This document shows, one piece after another, positions 30,172 to 38,524 of a stretch of DNA of 64,000 bases; the first letter of the stretch is position 1; the number at the start of each line of letters is the position of its first letter. Location of the stretch: positions 806,001 through 870,000 of the forward strand of contig NZ_CP041663.1 in assembly GCF_007858495.1 (NCBI RefSeq), given 5' to 3'. The position numbers and the translations under genes were made by a program. The notes beneath the pieces are model-generated. The model saw nothing but the letters and a program-made list of their open reading frames with translations, was not told where the DNA came from and searched no databases. The DNA is from Mycoplasma anserisalpingitidis. Lineage in GTDB: Bacteria > Bacillota_I > Bacilli_A > Mycoplasmatales > Metamycoplasmataceae.

Positions 30172-31084
30172 AGATTTTTTAATAAAAATGTCCAATAATA
30201 ATCTTGTTGTTACAGGTAGCTATTCATACATATTAAATTTTCCTAGATTGAATTTTCAATACAATGATATTGATTACATTTCAGTTGGAAGTGTTAAACA
30301 TATTAATTTTGATGATAATGAAAATTTAATTCTGTATTTAAATGATGAATTTGTTCAAAAAGGAATTTTTAACAAAACCGTAGATTTTGAAATATTTTAT
30401 CTCTCTGTTGTCCCCGAGAAATACACTGTTGTAAAACATGGAATTAAAACAGTTAATAAACAATGATGTTTTATAAGTAAATTATTTCAATTAATAAGAT
30501 TATTTTGTAATAATTCAAACAAAGAAAAATTAACAAAAGTTCTCAACGATTTATTAATCATAAGTAACGATTTAAGTATCAAGTTATCAAGATATAGAAA
30601 AAGAACTATACAAAAAAATTTAGATATTATTCTAATTTCATCTTCATTTTTATGATTTTATAAACCGAGTACTGCAATTAAAATTGAACTTTCAAAGACT
30701 AATTTTTATAAATTAATTACATGAATTAGAACAAAAGCAAGTAAAAAGAAAACAAAAGTACTTGAAAGATATGTCAAATTAATATTTTGAAGTACAAAAA
30801 CAACTACCTTGCTTAATAAGATAAAAAAATTTATAAATAATCCAAGTTTATTTATTGACGATTTTTATAAATTTAATAATAATACACTACTTGACTTACA
30901 TAAAATACATCAAAAGTTTGACGATACTACAAAAATAAAAAATTATATGAACAGTTTTAAGATGAATTTCAAAAACTATAAACATTGCAAGATCTATTTT
31001 GACTGTTTTAGTCAAATACAGCATGAGGATAATTTTCTAGATATAAGAAAAATGATGTTTATTTCTATATTTAAAGAAAATTAA
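30158..31084 (+). CDS. Possible nucleotidyltransferase-fold protein, third gene of the cassette
   Basis: This 308-aa protein has an N-terminus VVTGSYSYILNFPRLNF then QYNDIDYISVG. That pairs a GS motif with a DxD about 20 residues later, as in minimal nucleotidyltransferases and AbiEii-like toxins. The C-terminal two thirds are Lys-rich and helical with no recognised motif. The overlap with the upstream membrane gene and the short gap to the downstream one mark it as part of one operon. The fold call is tentative, but it would fit a toxin or signalling role. Confidence 0.72.
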
Positions 31085-31101
31085 TAAGGAAAGGAATACT
31101 A

Positions 31102-31746
31102 GTGTTTTTAACAAAAGATAAGAGATCAACCTACGCAAAATTAATTTATTTAATTTTTTACACAGTTATCACGACAACTGGATTATTTATAACGATATTT
31201 TTAAAAAATAATTTGGATTTAAGCAAACCTATTATAGTAGCTGGATTTATTTTTTCATATATTGTGATATTTGTTTTCATTGTTTGATTTCTTTTAATTC
31301 AAATAATGATATTGATTATGCATAAAAAAGGTAAAAATATAGGTTTTGCGTTTGGATTTTGAAAATTTCTCACTTTTAATAATAAAAAAATGGAGACACA
31401 AGATGAAATCAATGATACATCTATAAAACCTATTGAAAACTTCAAAAAGTACGTTAAAGATAAAAGAAATGTAATACCAATTTTAGTTCTATTTTCATTT
31501 TTTATGTTTTCAGACTTATATTCATTTTATAATTTTTTAGTTAAGTTTGATGGGTTTAAAAACCAATTAAACATTTTTCAACTTATTTACAAAATTATTT
31601 CACTCTTGAATTCAATCGTTTTATCAATCTCAATAATAACTAAAAACTTAATTGTAATGTTATCAAGAAGCAAAATTAAAAAGAATAATGATTTAACTAA
31701 ATTGCAAAAAGTATATCTAACTTTAACTTTTAGAAAAAAGTTATAA
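31102..31746 (+). CDS. Membrane protein, fourth gene of the cassette
   Basis: This 214-aa protein has membrane segments at ~12-35, ~43-72, ~127-150 and ~160-190, and a charged cytoplasmic loop of ~50 residues between the second and third. GTG start at 31102 preceded by AAGGAAAGG. Trp codons are TGA. A strong terminator follows 10 bp after the stop, so the cassette ends here. No family recognised. Confidence 0.75.
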
Positions 31747-31756
31747 TTTACAACAG

Positions 31757-31782
31757 TCATGCAAAATATTGCATGATTTTTT
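31757..31782 (+). terminator. Rho-independent terminator after the four-gene cassette
   Basis: Stem TCATGCAA / TTGCATGA with an AATA loop, followed by six T. Confidence 0.9.
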
Positions 31783-32546
31783 AATAATTTAGCAAATCAC
31801 AAATAAAATTTGCAATTTAGTATGTAATTATTTTTTATAAACTTACCTAAGTTTATCGATTTATAGTGAAATTTAATAATATAAAGTTAATAAAACTAAG
31901 AATGCAATTGGTGGGAAGAGTATTATAAATACATCATAACTGTTGAAGTTTGCTTATGCTAAAAAGTTTTATGCTTAAAATTTTCAATACCACAAGTAAC
32001 CTAAATATAAGATGACATAAACAACTTTATTTATTATTGTTTCTCATACCAAAACATTCGCTTTTGAAAACATCTAATTTAAGATGTCTAAAAGCATATT
32101 TAAAGAATTTCAACAAAAATACTGAAAAATATATTCTTAAAGTGATACAGAGTGAACAATTATAAACCATAATTATTTTAATAACAAAACTAATTATTCT
32201 TATTGCTAATAACGTTATGGGTGTTTATGTTTAAGAACTCACTTGTACATTGGTATATGGGTTCACATATTAATACAGTAAATCCATAAAGTTGTTATAT
32301 AAAAATATAATATTTACAATTAAAATGCAACAAAAAAATGAAGAAGAATCACAACAATTGTTAATCATCAGTCTTTTTGCATTTTTTATAAATGCCCATA
32401 AGTACATTTTAATAATTCTATTCATATATCAACTTATTGTTTGCACGTGTTTTAAAAAAGAAAAAAATAATTGATTTCATGGATTCAATGAAGAGCTAAC
32501 TATAAATCTATATTAAATTTATACTAACAGTTTTATTTAATAAAAA
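31783..32546. other. Gene-poor 760-bp gap
   Basis: I see no supported gene. There is a short hairpin, ACATCT-AATTTA-AGATGT, near 32079-32096. A 60-codon ORF at 32292-32474 lacks a ribosome-binding site and recognisable features. The stretch looks like decayed or spacer sequence. Confidence 0.5.
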
Positions 32547-32560
32547 TGCGTAAATACGCA
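32547..32560. repeat. Palindrome copy 1 before the DUF4143 ATPase gene
   Basis: TGCGTAAATACGCA (arms TGCGTA / TACGCA) is embedded in an A-rich flank that recurs at 32621. Confidence 0.75.
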
Positions 32561-32600
32561 AAAATCTTAAATAAATTAAAGTTAACATAACTATAAATGT

Positions 32601-32634
32601 TATAATATATTTAGTAAAAATGCGTAAATACGCA
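32601..32634 (+). promoter_or_regulatory. Promoter region with palindrome copy 2
   Basis: TATAAT at 32601-32606 is followed by a second TGCGTAAATACGCA at 32621-32634, just downstream of the expected start site and 20 bp before the ATG at 32655. This is a good position for a repressor operator. Confidence 0.55.
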
Positions 32635-32654
32635 AAAATTTTAAATGGAGTGAT

Positions 32655-33959
32655 ATGGAAATTCAAAGACCTAGATATTTAAATAAACTTATTTCTAAAA
32701 AACAAAATGGAAGAGTAAAAATAATTACTGGAATTAGAAGATGTGGGAAATCATTTCTTCTATTTACACTATATTGCAAATATCTTTTGTCAACAGGAGT
32801 AAAAAACGAACAAATTATAAAAATTAGCTTAGATGATATTCAAAACTTAAAATATAGAAATCCAATAGAGTTAGATAAATATTTAAGAGATCAAATTGTA
32901 GATAGTACACTTCAATACTATATTTTTATTGATGAAATTCAATTTGTAAAGGAAATAAAAAATCCATTTTTTGAAGAGGATGATTCAAAAATAACTTTTG
33001 TTGATGTCTTAATTGGTCTAATGAAAATTCAAAATGTAGATATTTATGTAACTGGAAGTAATTCAAAAATGCTTTCTAAAGATGTGTTAACTCAGTTTAG
33101 AGATCGGGGTGACGAAATTAAAGTTTATCCATTTTCGTTTGCTGAATTTTATAGTTGTTACGAAGGAAATAAAAATAATGCATTCAGCGATTATTGTATT
33201 TATGGAGGAATGCCGCATTCAGTGGTTGAATTAAAAACTCACAATCAAAAAAGTGAATATTTAAAAGGTATTTTTGAAACAACTTATCTTAAAGATATCA
33301 GAGAACGTCATAATATCTCAAATGTTGAAACAGTAATCAGTAGTTTACTTGATATTATTTCATCTCATATTGGTTCACTAACTAATCCAAGTAAATTAGA
33401 AAAAACTTTTAAATCAGAGAAAAATATAACTGTAAGTCAATATATTATTTCTAACTATCTAGGTTATTTTGAAGATGCTTTTTTGATTGAAAAAGCTCAA
33501 AGATATGATGTTAAAGGAAAAAAATACATTTCAACTCCATACAAATACTACTTTAGTGATTTAGGACTTAGAAATGCCAGGTTAAATTTTAGACAAAATG
33601 AAATTACACATATAATGGAAAACGTGATTTATAATGAATTAAGAATGAGGGAATATAATGTAGATGTTGGTATTGTTGAATATAACACAAAAGATTCTAA
33701 TGGAAAATCTCTTAGAAAGCAACTGGAAGTTGACTTTATTATAAATATCGGAAGTAATAGATATTATATTCAATCAGCTCTTAATGTAGATACAGCTGAA
33801 AAAAGACTTCAGGAAACTGAATCATTAAGAAGAATTGGGGACTCATTTAAAAAAATCGTTATTGTTAAGGATAATATAAAACCAATTTATGATGAAAATG
33901 GAATTTTATATATAGGTGTTGAAAACTTTCTTTTGGATGAAAGTTTAATCAATTATTAA
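32655..33959 (+). CDS. AAA_14/DUF4143 family ATPase
   Basis: This 434-aa protein has an N-terminal P-loop GIRRCGKS (26-33), a Walker B region YIFIDEIQF, TGSNSKML (sensor), and RGDEIKVYPFSFAEF, all typical of the orphan AAA_14 ATPases with a C-terminal DUF4143 domain. The DUF4143 nuclease-like part shows ENVIYNELRMREYNVDVG and LEVDFIINIG. The frame holds no Trp at all, so it reads unchanged in the standard code. It is a single-gene unit between palindromes. These ATPases are common in accessory regions; their biochemical role is not established. Confidence 0.87.
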   Translation: MEIQRPRYLNKLISKKQNGRVKIITGIRRCGKSFLLFTLYCKYLLSTGVKNEQIIKISLDDIQNLKYRNPIELDKYLRDQIVDSTLQYYIFIDEIQFVKEIKNPFFEEDDSKITFVDVLIGLMKIQNVDIYVTGSNSKMLSKDVLTQFRDRGDEIKVYPFSFAEFYSCYEGNKNNAFSDYCIYGGMPHSVVELKTHNQKSEYLKGIFETTYLKDIRERHNISNVETVISSLLDIISSHIGSLTNPSKLEKTFKSEKNITVSQYIISNYLGYFEDAFLIEKAQRYDVKGKKYISTPYKYYFSDLGLRNARLNFRQNEITHIMENVIYNELRMREYNVDVGIVEYNTKDSNGKSLRKQLEVDFIINIGSNRYYIQSALNVDTAEKRLQETESLRRIGDSFKKIVIVKDNIKPIYDENGILYIGVENFLLDESLINY

Positions 33960-33970
33960 TTTAGTGAAAA

Positions 33971-33984
33971 TGCGTATTTACGCA
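33971..33984. repeat. Palindrome copy 3, after the DUF4143 ATPase gene
   Basis: TGCGTATTTACGCA is the reverse complement of the two upstream copies, so the gene is framed by inverted copies of the same 14-mer. Confidence 0.75.
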
Positions 33985-34001
33985 TTTATTTTAAATTTAA
34001 A

Positions 34002-34027
34002 ATAAAAAAGTTTACCTTAGTAAACTT
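34002..34027 (-). terminator. Terminator of tRNA-Trp
   Basis: Stem AAGTTTAC / GTAAACTT with a 4-nt loop. A run of A on the + strand gives the U-tract on the minus strand. It lies 7 bp after the tRNA 3' end. Confidence 0.75.
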
Positions 34028-34034
34028 ATTCTGG

Positions 34035-34105
34035 CGGGAGTTACAGGAGTCGAACCCGTCTCGACGGTTTTGGAGACCGCTGCATAGCCGATATGCTAAA
34101 CTCCC
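34035..34105 (-). tRNA. tRNA-Trp (anticodon CCA)
   Basis: The minus strand folds as a full cloverleaf: acceptor GGGAGTT/AACTCCC, D-arm GCAT/ATGC, anticodon arm GCGGT/ACCGT with loop CTCCAAA (anticodon CCA), and T-arm with TTCGACT. It reads UGG. A second tRNA-Trp with anticodon UCA must exist elsewhere to read UGA. CCA at the 3' end is not fully encoded. It marks the right edge of the accessory region. Confidence 0.95.
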
Positions 34106-34118
34106 AGAAATAAAGAGA

Positions 34119-35219
34119 TTATTTACCAAATCTGAAGTGGCAAATATCTCCATCTTGCATAACATAATTCTTGCCTTCTTGACGCATTTTACCAGCAGCT
34201 TTTGCACCAAGCTCTCCGTTATGTTCAATAAAATCATTATATGAAATTACTTCAGCTTTTATGAATTTTTTTTCAAAATCACTGTGGATAATTCCAGCAC
34301 ATTGAGGTGCTAACATGCCTTTGTTATAAACTCATGCTCTAACTTCAACTTCACCAGCAGTAAAGTATGTTTCAAGATTTAATAAGTTAAAAGATTCTCT
34401 AGTTAAAATATCCAAACCGCTTCTTTCAACATTATACATACTTAAAAATTCTTTTGCTTCATTGATATCTTCGATTTGAATTAATTCTGATTCCATTTGA
34501 ACAGAAATAGGAATAATAGTGGTATTTGGTTCAAGAGAGTTTTTTAGTGCATTAAATAAAGTATCATTTTTATAGTCAACTATTTGTTCATTACTTAAAT
34601 TTGCGACGTAGATAATTGGTTTAAGTGTTAAAAGTTGATACCCTTTAATTATTTTTAATTCTTCTTCATTTAAGTCAACTTCTCTAGCTGGTTTTTCAGA
34701 TTCTAATTTTTCCTTAATTTTTAACGCTGCTTCTTTTTCAATTTGAGCAATTTTATCACCAGATTTTGCTTTCTTTTCAACTCTATGTAAAACATTATTA
34801 ATGGTTTCTAAGTCAGCTAAAATAAGTTCAAGATTAATAATTTTTTGATCTCTGGCTGGATCAACTGAATTAGCTACGTGCATAATGTTTTTATTTTCAA
34901 AACAACGAACAACATGAATGATTGCATCAACTTCTCTAATGTTTGAAAGAAATTTATTTCCTAGTCCTTCACCTTTTGAAGCACCTTCAACAAGTCCGGC
35001 GATATCAACAAAATCAAAAGTTGCATAAACTACTTTTTTAGGATTTATTAATTCAGCTAATTTATCAATTCTTGGATCCTTTAATGCCACCGAAGAAACA
35101 TTAGGTTCAATAGTGGTGAAAGCGTAATTTTGTGCTTCTACTTGTTTTTTTGTTAGAGCACTAAAAAGAGTGCTTTTTCCAACATTAGGTAATCCAACAA
35201 TTCCTGCTTTAAGTGACAT
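34119..35219 (-). CDS. ychF: Ribosome-associated ATPase YchF
   Basis: YchF/OLA1 is a universally conserved P-loop protein of the Obg class that prefers ATP. At 366 aa it has the usual length. Signatures are [15 protein letters not shown] at the N-terminus, [21 protein letters not shown] (G3 region), a coiled-coil insert around residues 130-200, and a C-terminal TGS domain ([17 protein letters not shown] ... [17 protein letters not shown]). The TGA at 34317 is read as Trp. Directly downstream of a lipoprotein gene on the same strand, with GGAGAAA before its ATG. Confidence 0.95.
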
Positions 35220-35227
35220 ATTTCTCC

Positions 35228-35983
35228 TTAATCAATTTTCCAAATTTGTTCATTTTCTAAATGAATTTCTTCATTATTTAATAATTTATTATATATTTCA
35301 TCAAATTGAGAGTATTTTTTATCTAAAATAGCACTTCATTTAGTGAATTCTTGTTCGCTAAGAACAAAATGAATTCTATCAAATTCTTCAAGTATTATTT
35401 GACTGTAAAGAAGAACAATTCCGGATATTAATAATGAATATTGTTTTTCATCCTTTTCGTTTTCCTTCAATTCTTTAATTTTTGAAGTTATTTTTTCCAC
35501 TAAACTAAGATTCTTTTTATTTTCGGTTGGTGTGTAAATACGTATAAAACTTTTGTAAAAACTATTATTCAAAGGGATTTGCAACATATAAATATTAAAG
35601 AGAAAATCTAGATAATTGATTCTTTTAGCAAAATACTCACTATTATTTTTATCTGTTTTTTCAAATTCTTCAATAATTTCTTTAGCAACTTTAGTAAAAG
35701 CTGAAACTTGTGCACCCACTGACTTGTAAATACCTTGTTGAATACCTTCTCCGCTTTCTACTGCCTTTATATAGTTTTCTTTAATATTACTTAAATATAA
35801 AAAAAATACATTGTAAAGTGATTTATATTCATCATTCTCTTTAATCTCCAGTAAAAAATTGTCCATTTCTTGAACGCTTTTATCAAAATTTTCTTTGTAA
35901 TTTTTTTCAAAACAACTTACAGAGCTAAGTGGAAAAACCAAAGATAGAAATGAACCAACTAAATAAATAGGTTTAATTTTCAT
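35228..35983 (-). CDS. Putative lipoprotein, 251 aa
   Basis: The signal peptide ends in SSVSC (Cys24). The mature part is helical and Glu/Lys-rich with no recognised domain. A TGA at 35336 is read as Trp and the protein continues ~35 residues to a TAA 8 bp before ychF. It is divergent from uvrB. A surface-exposed mycoplasma lipoprotein of unknown function. Confidence 0.82.
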
Positions 35984-36047
35984 AATTGAAATTATACATT
36001 AATGAGCAAATATAAATAAAAAGTATTAAATTTAATAAAATTGATAT

Positions 36048-38042
36048 ATGTCTATTTTTAAATTAAATTCATCTTATGCACCAAGTGGGGACCAACCTAA
36101 AGCAATTGAAGAGTTAACTGACGGAATTAAAAGTGGTTTGGAACACCAAATTTTACTTGGTGTTACTGGTTCAGGTAAAACTTTTACAATTGCTAATGTA
36201 ATCAAAAATTTTGATCGTCCAGTTTTAGTTTTATCTCACAATAAAACTTTAGCAAGTCAGCTTTATAGTGAACTAAAAGGATTTTTCCCTGAAAATGCAG
36301 TGGAATATTTTGTCAGCTATTTTGACTACTATCGTCCAGAGGCTTATATTCCTAAGTCAGATACTTATATCGAAAAAACTTCATCAACTAACCAAGATAT
36401 TGAAATCTTAAGAATGAGCACAGTGAATTCGCTTTTGAGTCGTAGAGATGTTATTGTTGTAGCATCTGTTTCAAGTATTTATGGGGCTTTAAGTCCTGAT
36501 GAATATCAAAAAAGTTTCTTTGATATTTTTGTTGGAATGGAAATTGATTTTAATGATTTTGCTAAAAAATTAATTAAAATCAAGTATTCAAGAAATGAAA
36601 CCGATCATGTTCCCGGTTCATTTATGGTGCGGGGAGAGTCTTTTTTAATTACACCTGCTGATAATGAGGAATATTTAATAAGAGTTGATTTTTTTGGCGA
36701 CGAAATAGATGAAATTTTACATATAGATCCACTTACTAAAGATGTAATAAAAAAATATAAAACGCATACAATTTATCCTGGTGAAGCTTATACAGTTCAA
36801 AATGAAGTGTTTGATAAAGCCATCCCAAAAATTCTTGAAGAGTTAAATCAACAAGTTATTCTTTTTAAAAATGAAGGTAAGTTTCTTGAGATGCAACGAA
36901 TCCAAGAAAGAGTTAAAAATGATATGGATGACTTAAAAGAATATGGTTTTTGTTCAGGGATTGAAAATTATTCAATGTACCTTAATGATAGGGATTTTGG
37001 TCAAAGACCTTATAGCTTATTTGACTATTTACCTTCTGATGCATTAATTTTTATTGATGAGTCACATATGATGATTCCTCAACTTGAAGCTATGTATAAA
37101 GGTGATAGAAGCCGTAAAAGTACCTTAGTTGAATATGGTTTTAGATTACCAAGTGCACTTGAAAATAGACCACTGAAATTTGAAGAATTTGAAAATGATT
37201 TCAATTTTCAAAAAGTTTATATTTCCGCGACTCCTGGGGACTATGAAATGGACAAAACTCAAGGAGTTATTACTAGACTTTATGTTAGACCTACTGGTTT
37301 ATTAGACCCAATAATTGAAGTTAAGAAAACTGATGGACTAATTGAAGATATTCATGATGAAATAAAAAAACAAATTGAGAAAAAAGAAAGAACAATTATT
37401 TTAACTACTACCAAGAGAATGGCTGAAGAATTAAGTAGTTATTTAACTCTAAAAAACATTAAAGCAGCTTACATTCACTCAGAATATGATACTTTTGTAA
37501 GAAACGAAATTTTAAGAAAGCTAAGAAAAGGTATTTTTGATGTTGTTGTCGGAATTAACTTGCTTAGGGAAGGAATTGATTTACCCGAAGTTTCTTTAGT
37601 TTTAGTTCTTGATGCTGATAAAGAAAGTTTCATGCGTAATGAACGTAGTTTAATCCAAATAGCTGGACGTGCTGCGAGAAACGCTTCTGGTAGAGTTGTG
37701 TTTTATGCAGATAAAATCAGTAGAAGCATGAAAAAAGCAATTGAAGATAACGAAGAAAAAAGAAAAATTCAAATTGAATACAATAAAAAACACAATATTG
37801 TTCCAAAAACAATTGTAAAACCAATAAGTGAACCAATTAACAACGAAAAACTTGCTAATGCAGTTGATTTATTAATTAACAAACAAGAAACAAGCAAAAA
37901 ACTTACTAAAAGTGATAAAACTGCTAGAGAACAAACCATCAAAAAACTTAGAGATGAAATGAATAGAGCTGCTAAAGAGATGGATTACGAAAAAGCAATT
38001 GAATTAAGAGATATTATTTTAGAATTAGAAAAACAACAATAA
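36048..38042 (+). CDS. uvrB: Excinuclease ABC subunit B
   Basis: UvrB is the damage-verifying helicase of nucleotide excision repair. At 664 aa it is full length. It shows YAPSGDQPKAIEELT at the start, Walker A GVTGSGKTFT, the beta-hairpin region VEYFVSYFDYYRPEAYIP, IDESHMMIPQ (motif II), INLLREGIDLPEVSLV, and a C-terminal UVR domain (REQTIKKLRDEMNRAAKEMDYEKAIELRDII) that contacts UvrC. No TGA codon occurs in the frame. It is followed by a small gene and uvrA in the same direction. Confidence 0.97.
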   Translation: MSIFKLNSSYAPSGDQPKAIEELTDGIKSGLEHQILLGVTGSGKTFTIANVIKNFDRPVLVLSHNKTLASQLYSELKGFFPENAVEYFVSYFDYYRPEAYIPKSDTYIEKTSSTNQDIEILRMSTVNSLLSRRDVIVVASVSSIYGALSPDEYQKSFFDIFVGMEIDFNDFAKKLIKIKYSRNETDHVPGSFMVRGESFLITPADNEEYLIRVDFFGDEIDEILHIDPLTKDVIKKYKTHTIYPGEAYTVQNEVFDKAIPKILEELNQQVILFKNEGKFLEMQRIQERVKNDMDDLKEYGFCSGIENYSMYLNDRDFGQRPYSLFDYLPSDALIFIDESHMMIPQLEAMYKGDRSRKSTLVEYGFRLPSALENRPLKFEEFENDFNFQKVYISATPGDYEMDKTQGVITRLYVRPTGLLDPIIEVKKTDGLIEDIHDEIKKQIEKKERTIILTTTKRMAEELSSYLTLKNIKAAYIHSEYDTFVRNEILRKLRKGIFDVVVGINLLREGIDLPEVSLVLVLDADKESFMRNERSLIQIAGRAARNASGRVVFYADKISRSMKKAIEDNEEKRKIQIEYNKKHNIVPKTIVKPISEPINNEKLANAVDLLINKQETSKKLTKSDKTAREQTIKKLRDEMNRAAKEMDYEKAIELRDIILELEKQQ

Positions 38043-38104
38043 TATTATAAAAAGTTATAATATATAAACAATATTTACAAAAAATTAACTTTTTAAGGAG
38101 AAAT

Positions 38105-38512
38105 ATGTGATATTCAGTAGAAGAAATTAAAGAAAATAAGGACATAATAAATGATTTAACTTTAACAGTTGTTTCAGTTTATGACGCACTAAGAAAAATT
38201 TTATCTGCAGTGTCTGATTTAACTGAAGAAGAAAAAAATGTATTAACAAAAAACAATATAAATACATTAAAGGAAACTTCTAAAGCGTTAAAAGAGTTTC
38301 ATGAAATATTATTTGAGTTAATTAAAAGAAAAAAGGTAAATTTAACTGAAGAAGAAATGAACAAAAAGTTTACATATCTTGAACTTGTAGGGACAACTAA
38401 AGATATAAAAAATCTTGTTGAATTAGAAATTTTTAGTGATGAAGAAATGAATAAAATTAAAAAAATGTCATTCAAATTTGAACCATTCAATGGATGTAAT
38501 TTACCAGAATAA
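38105..38512 (+). CDS. Hypothetical protein between uvrB and uvrA
   Basis: This 135-aa charged, helical protein has no signal peptide or membrane segment. The second codon is TGA (Trp), so standard-code tools miss the true start; the ATG at 38105 follows AAGGAG. A 12-bp gap to uvrA suggests co-transcription. I do not recognise the family, and a repair role is only suggested by its neighbours. Confidence 0.78.
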
Positions 38513-38524
38513 TTTGGAGAAAAT

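Noticed and set aside
32292-32474. 60-aa hydrophobic ORF
   Set aside because: No ribosome-binding site, no neighbours in operon, and no motif; could be chance in AT-rich DNA.
34035-34105. Search for att-like direct repeats of the tRNA-Trp 3' end within the island
   Set aside because: I could not find a convincing second copy by eye, so an integrated element is not claimed.
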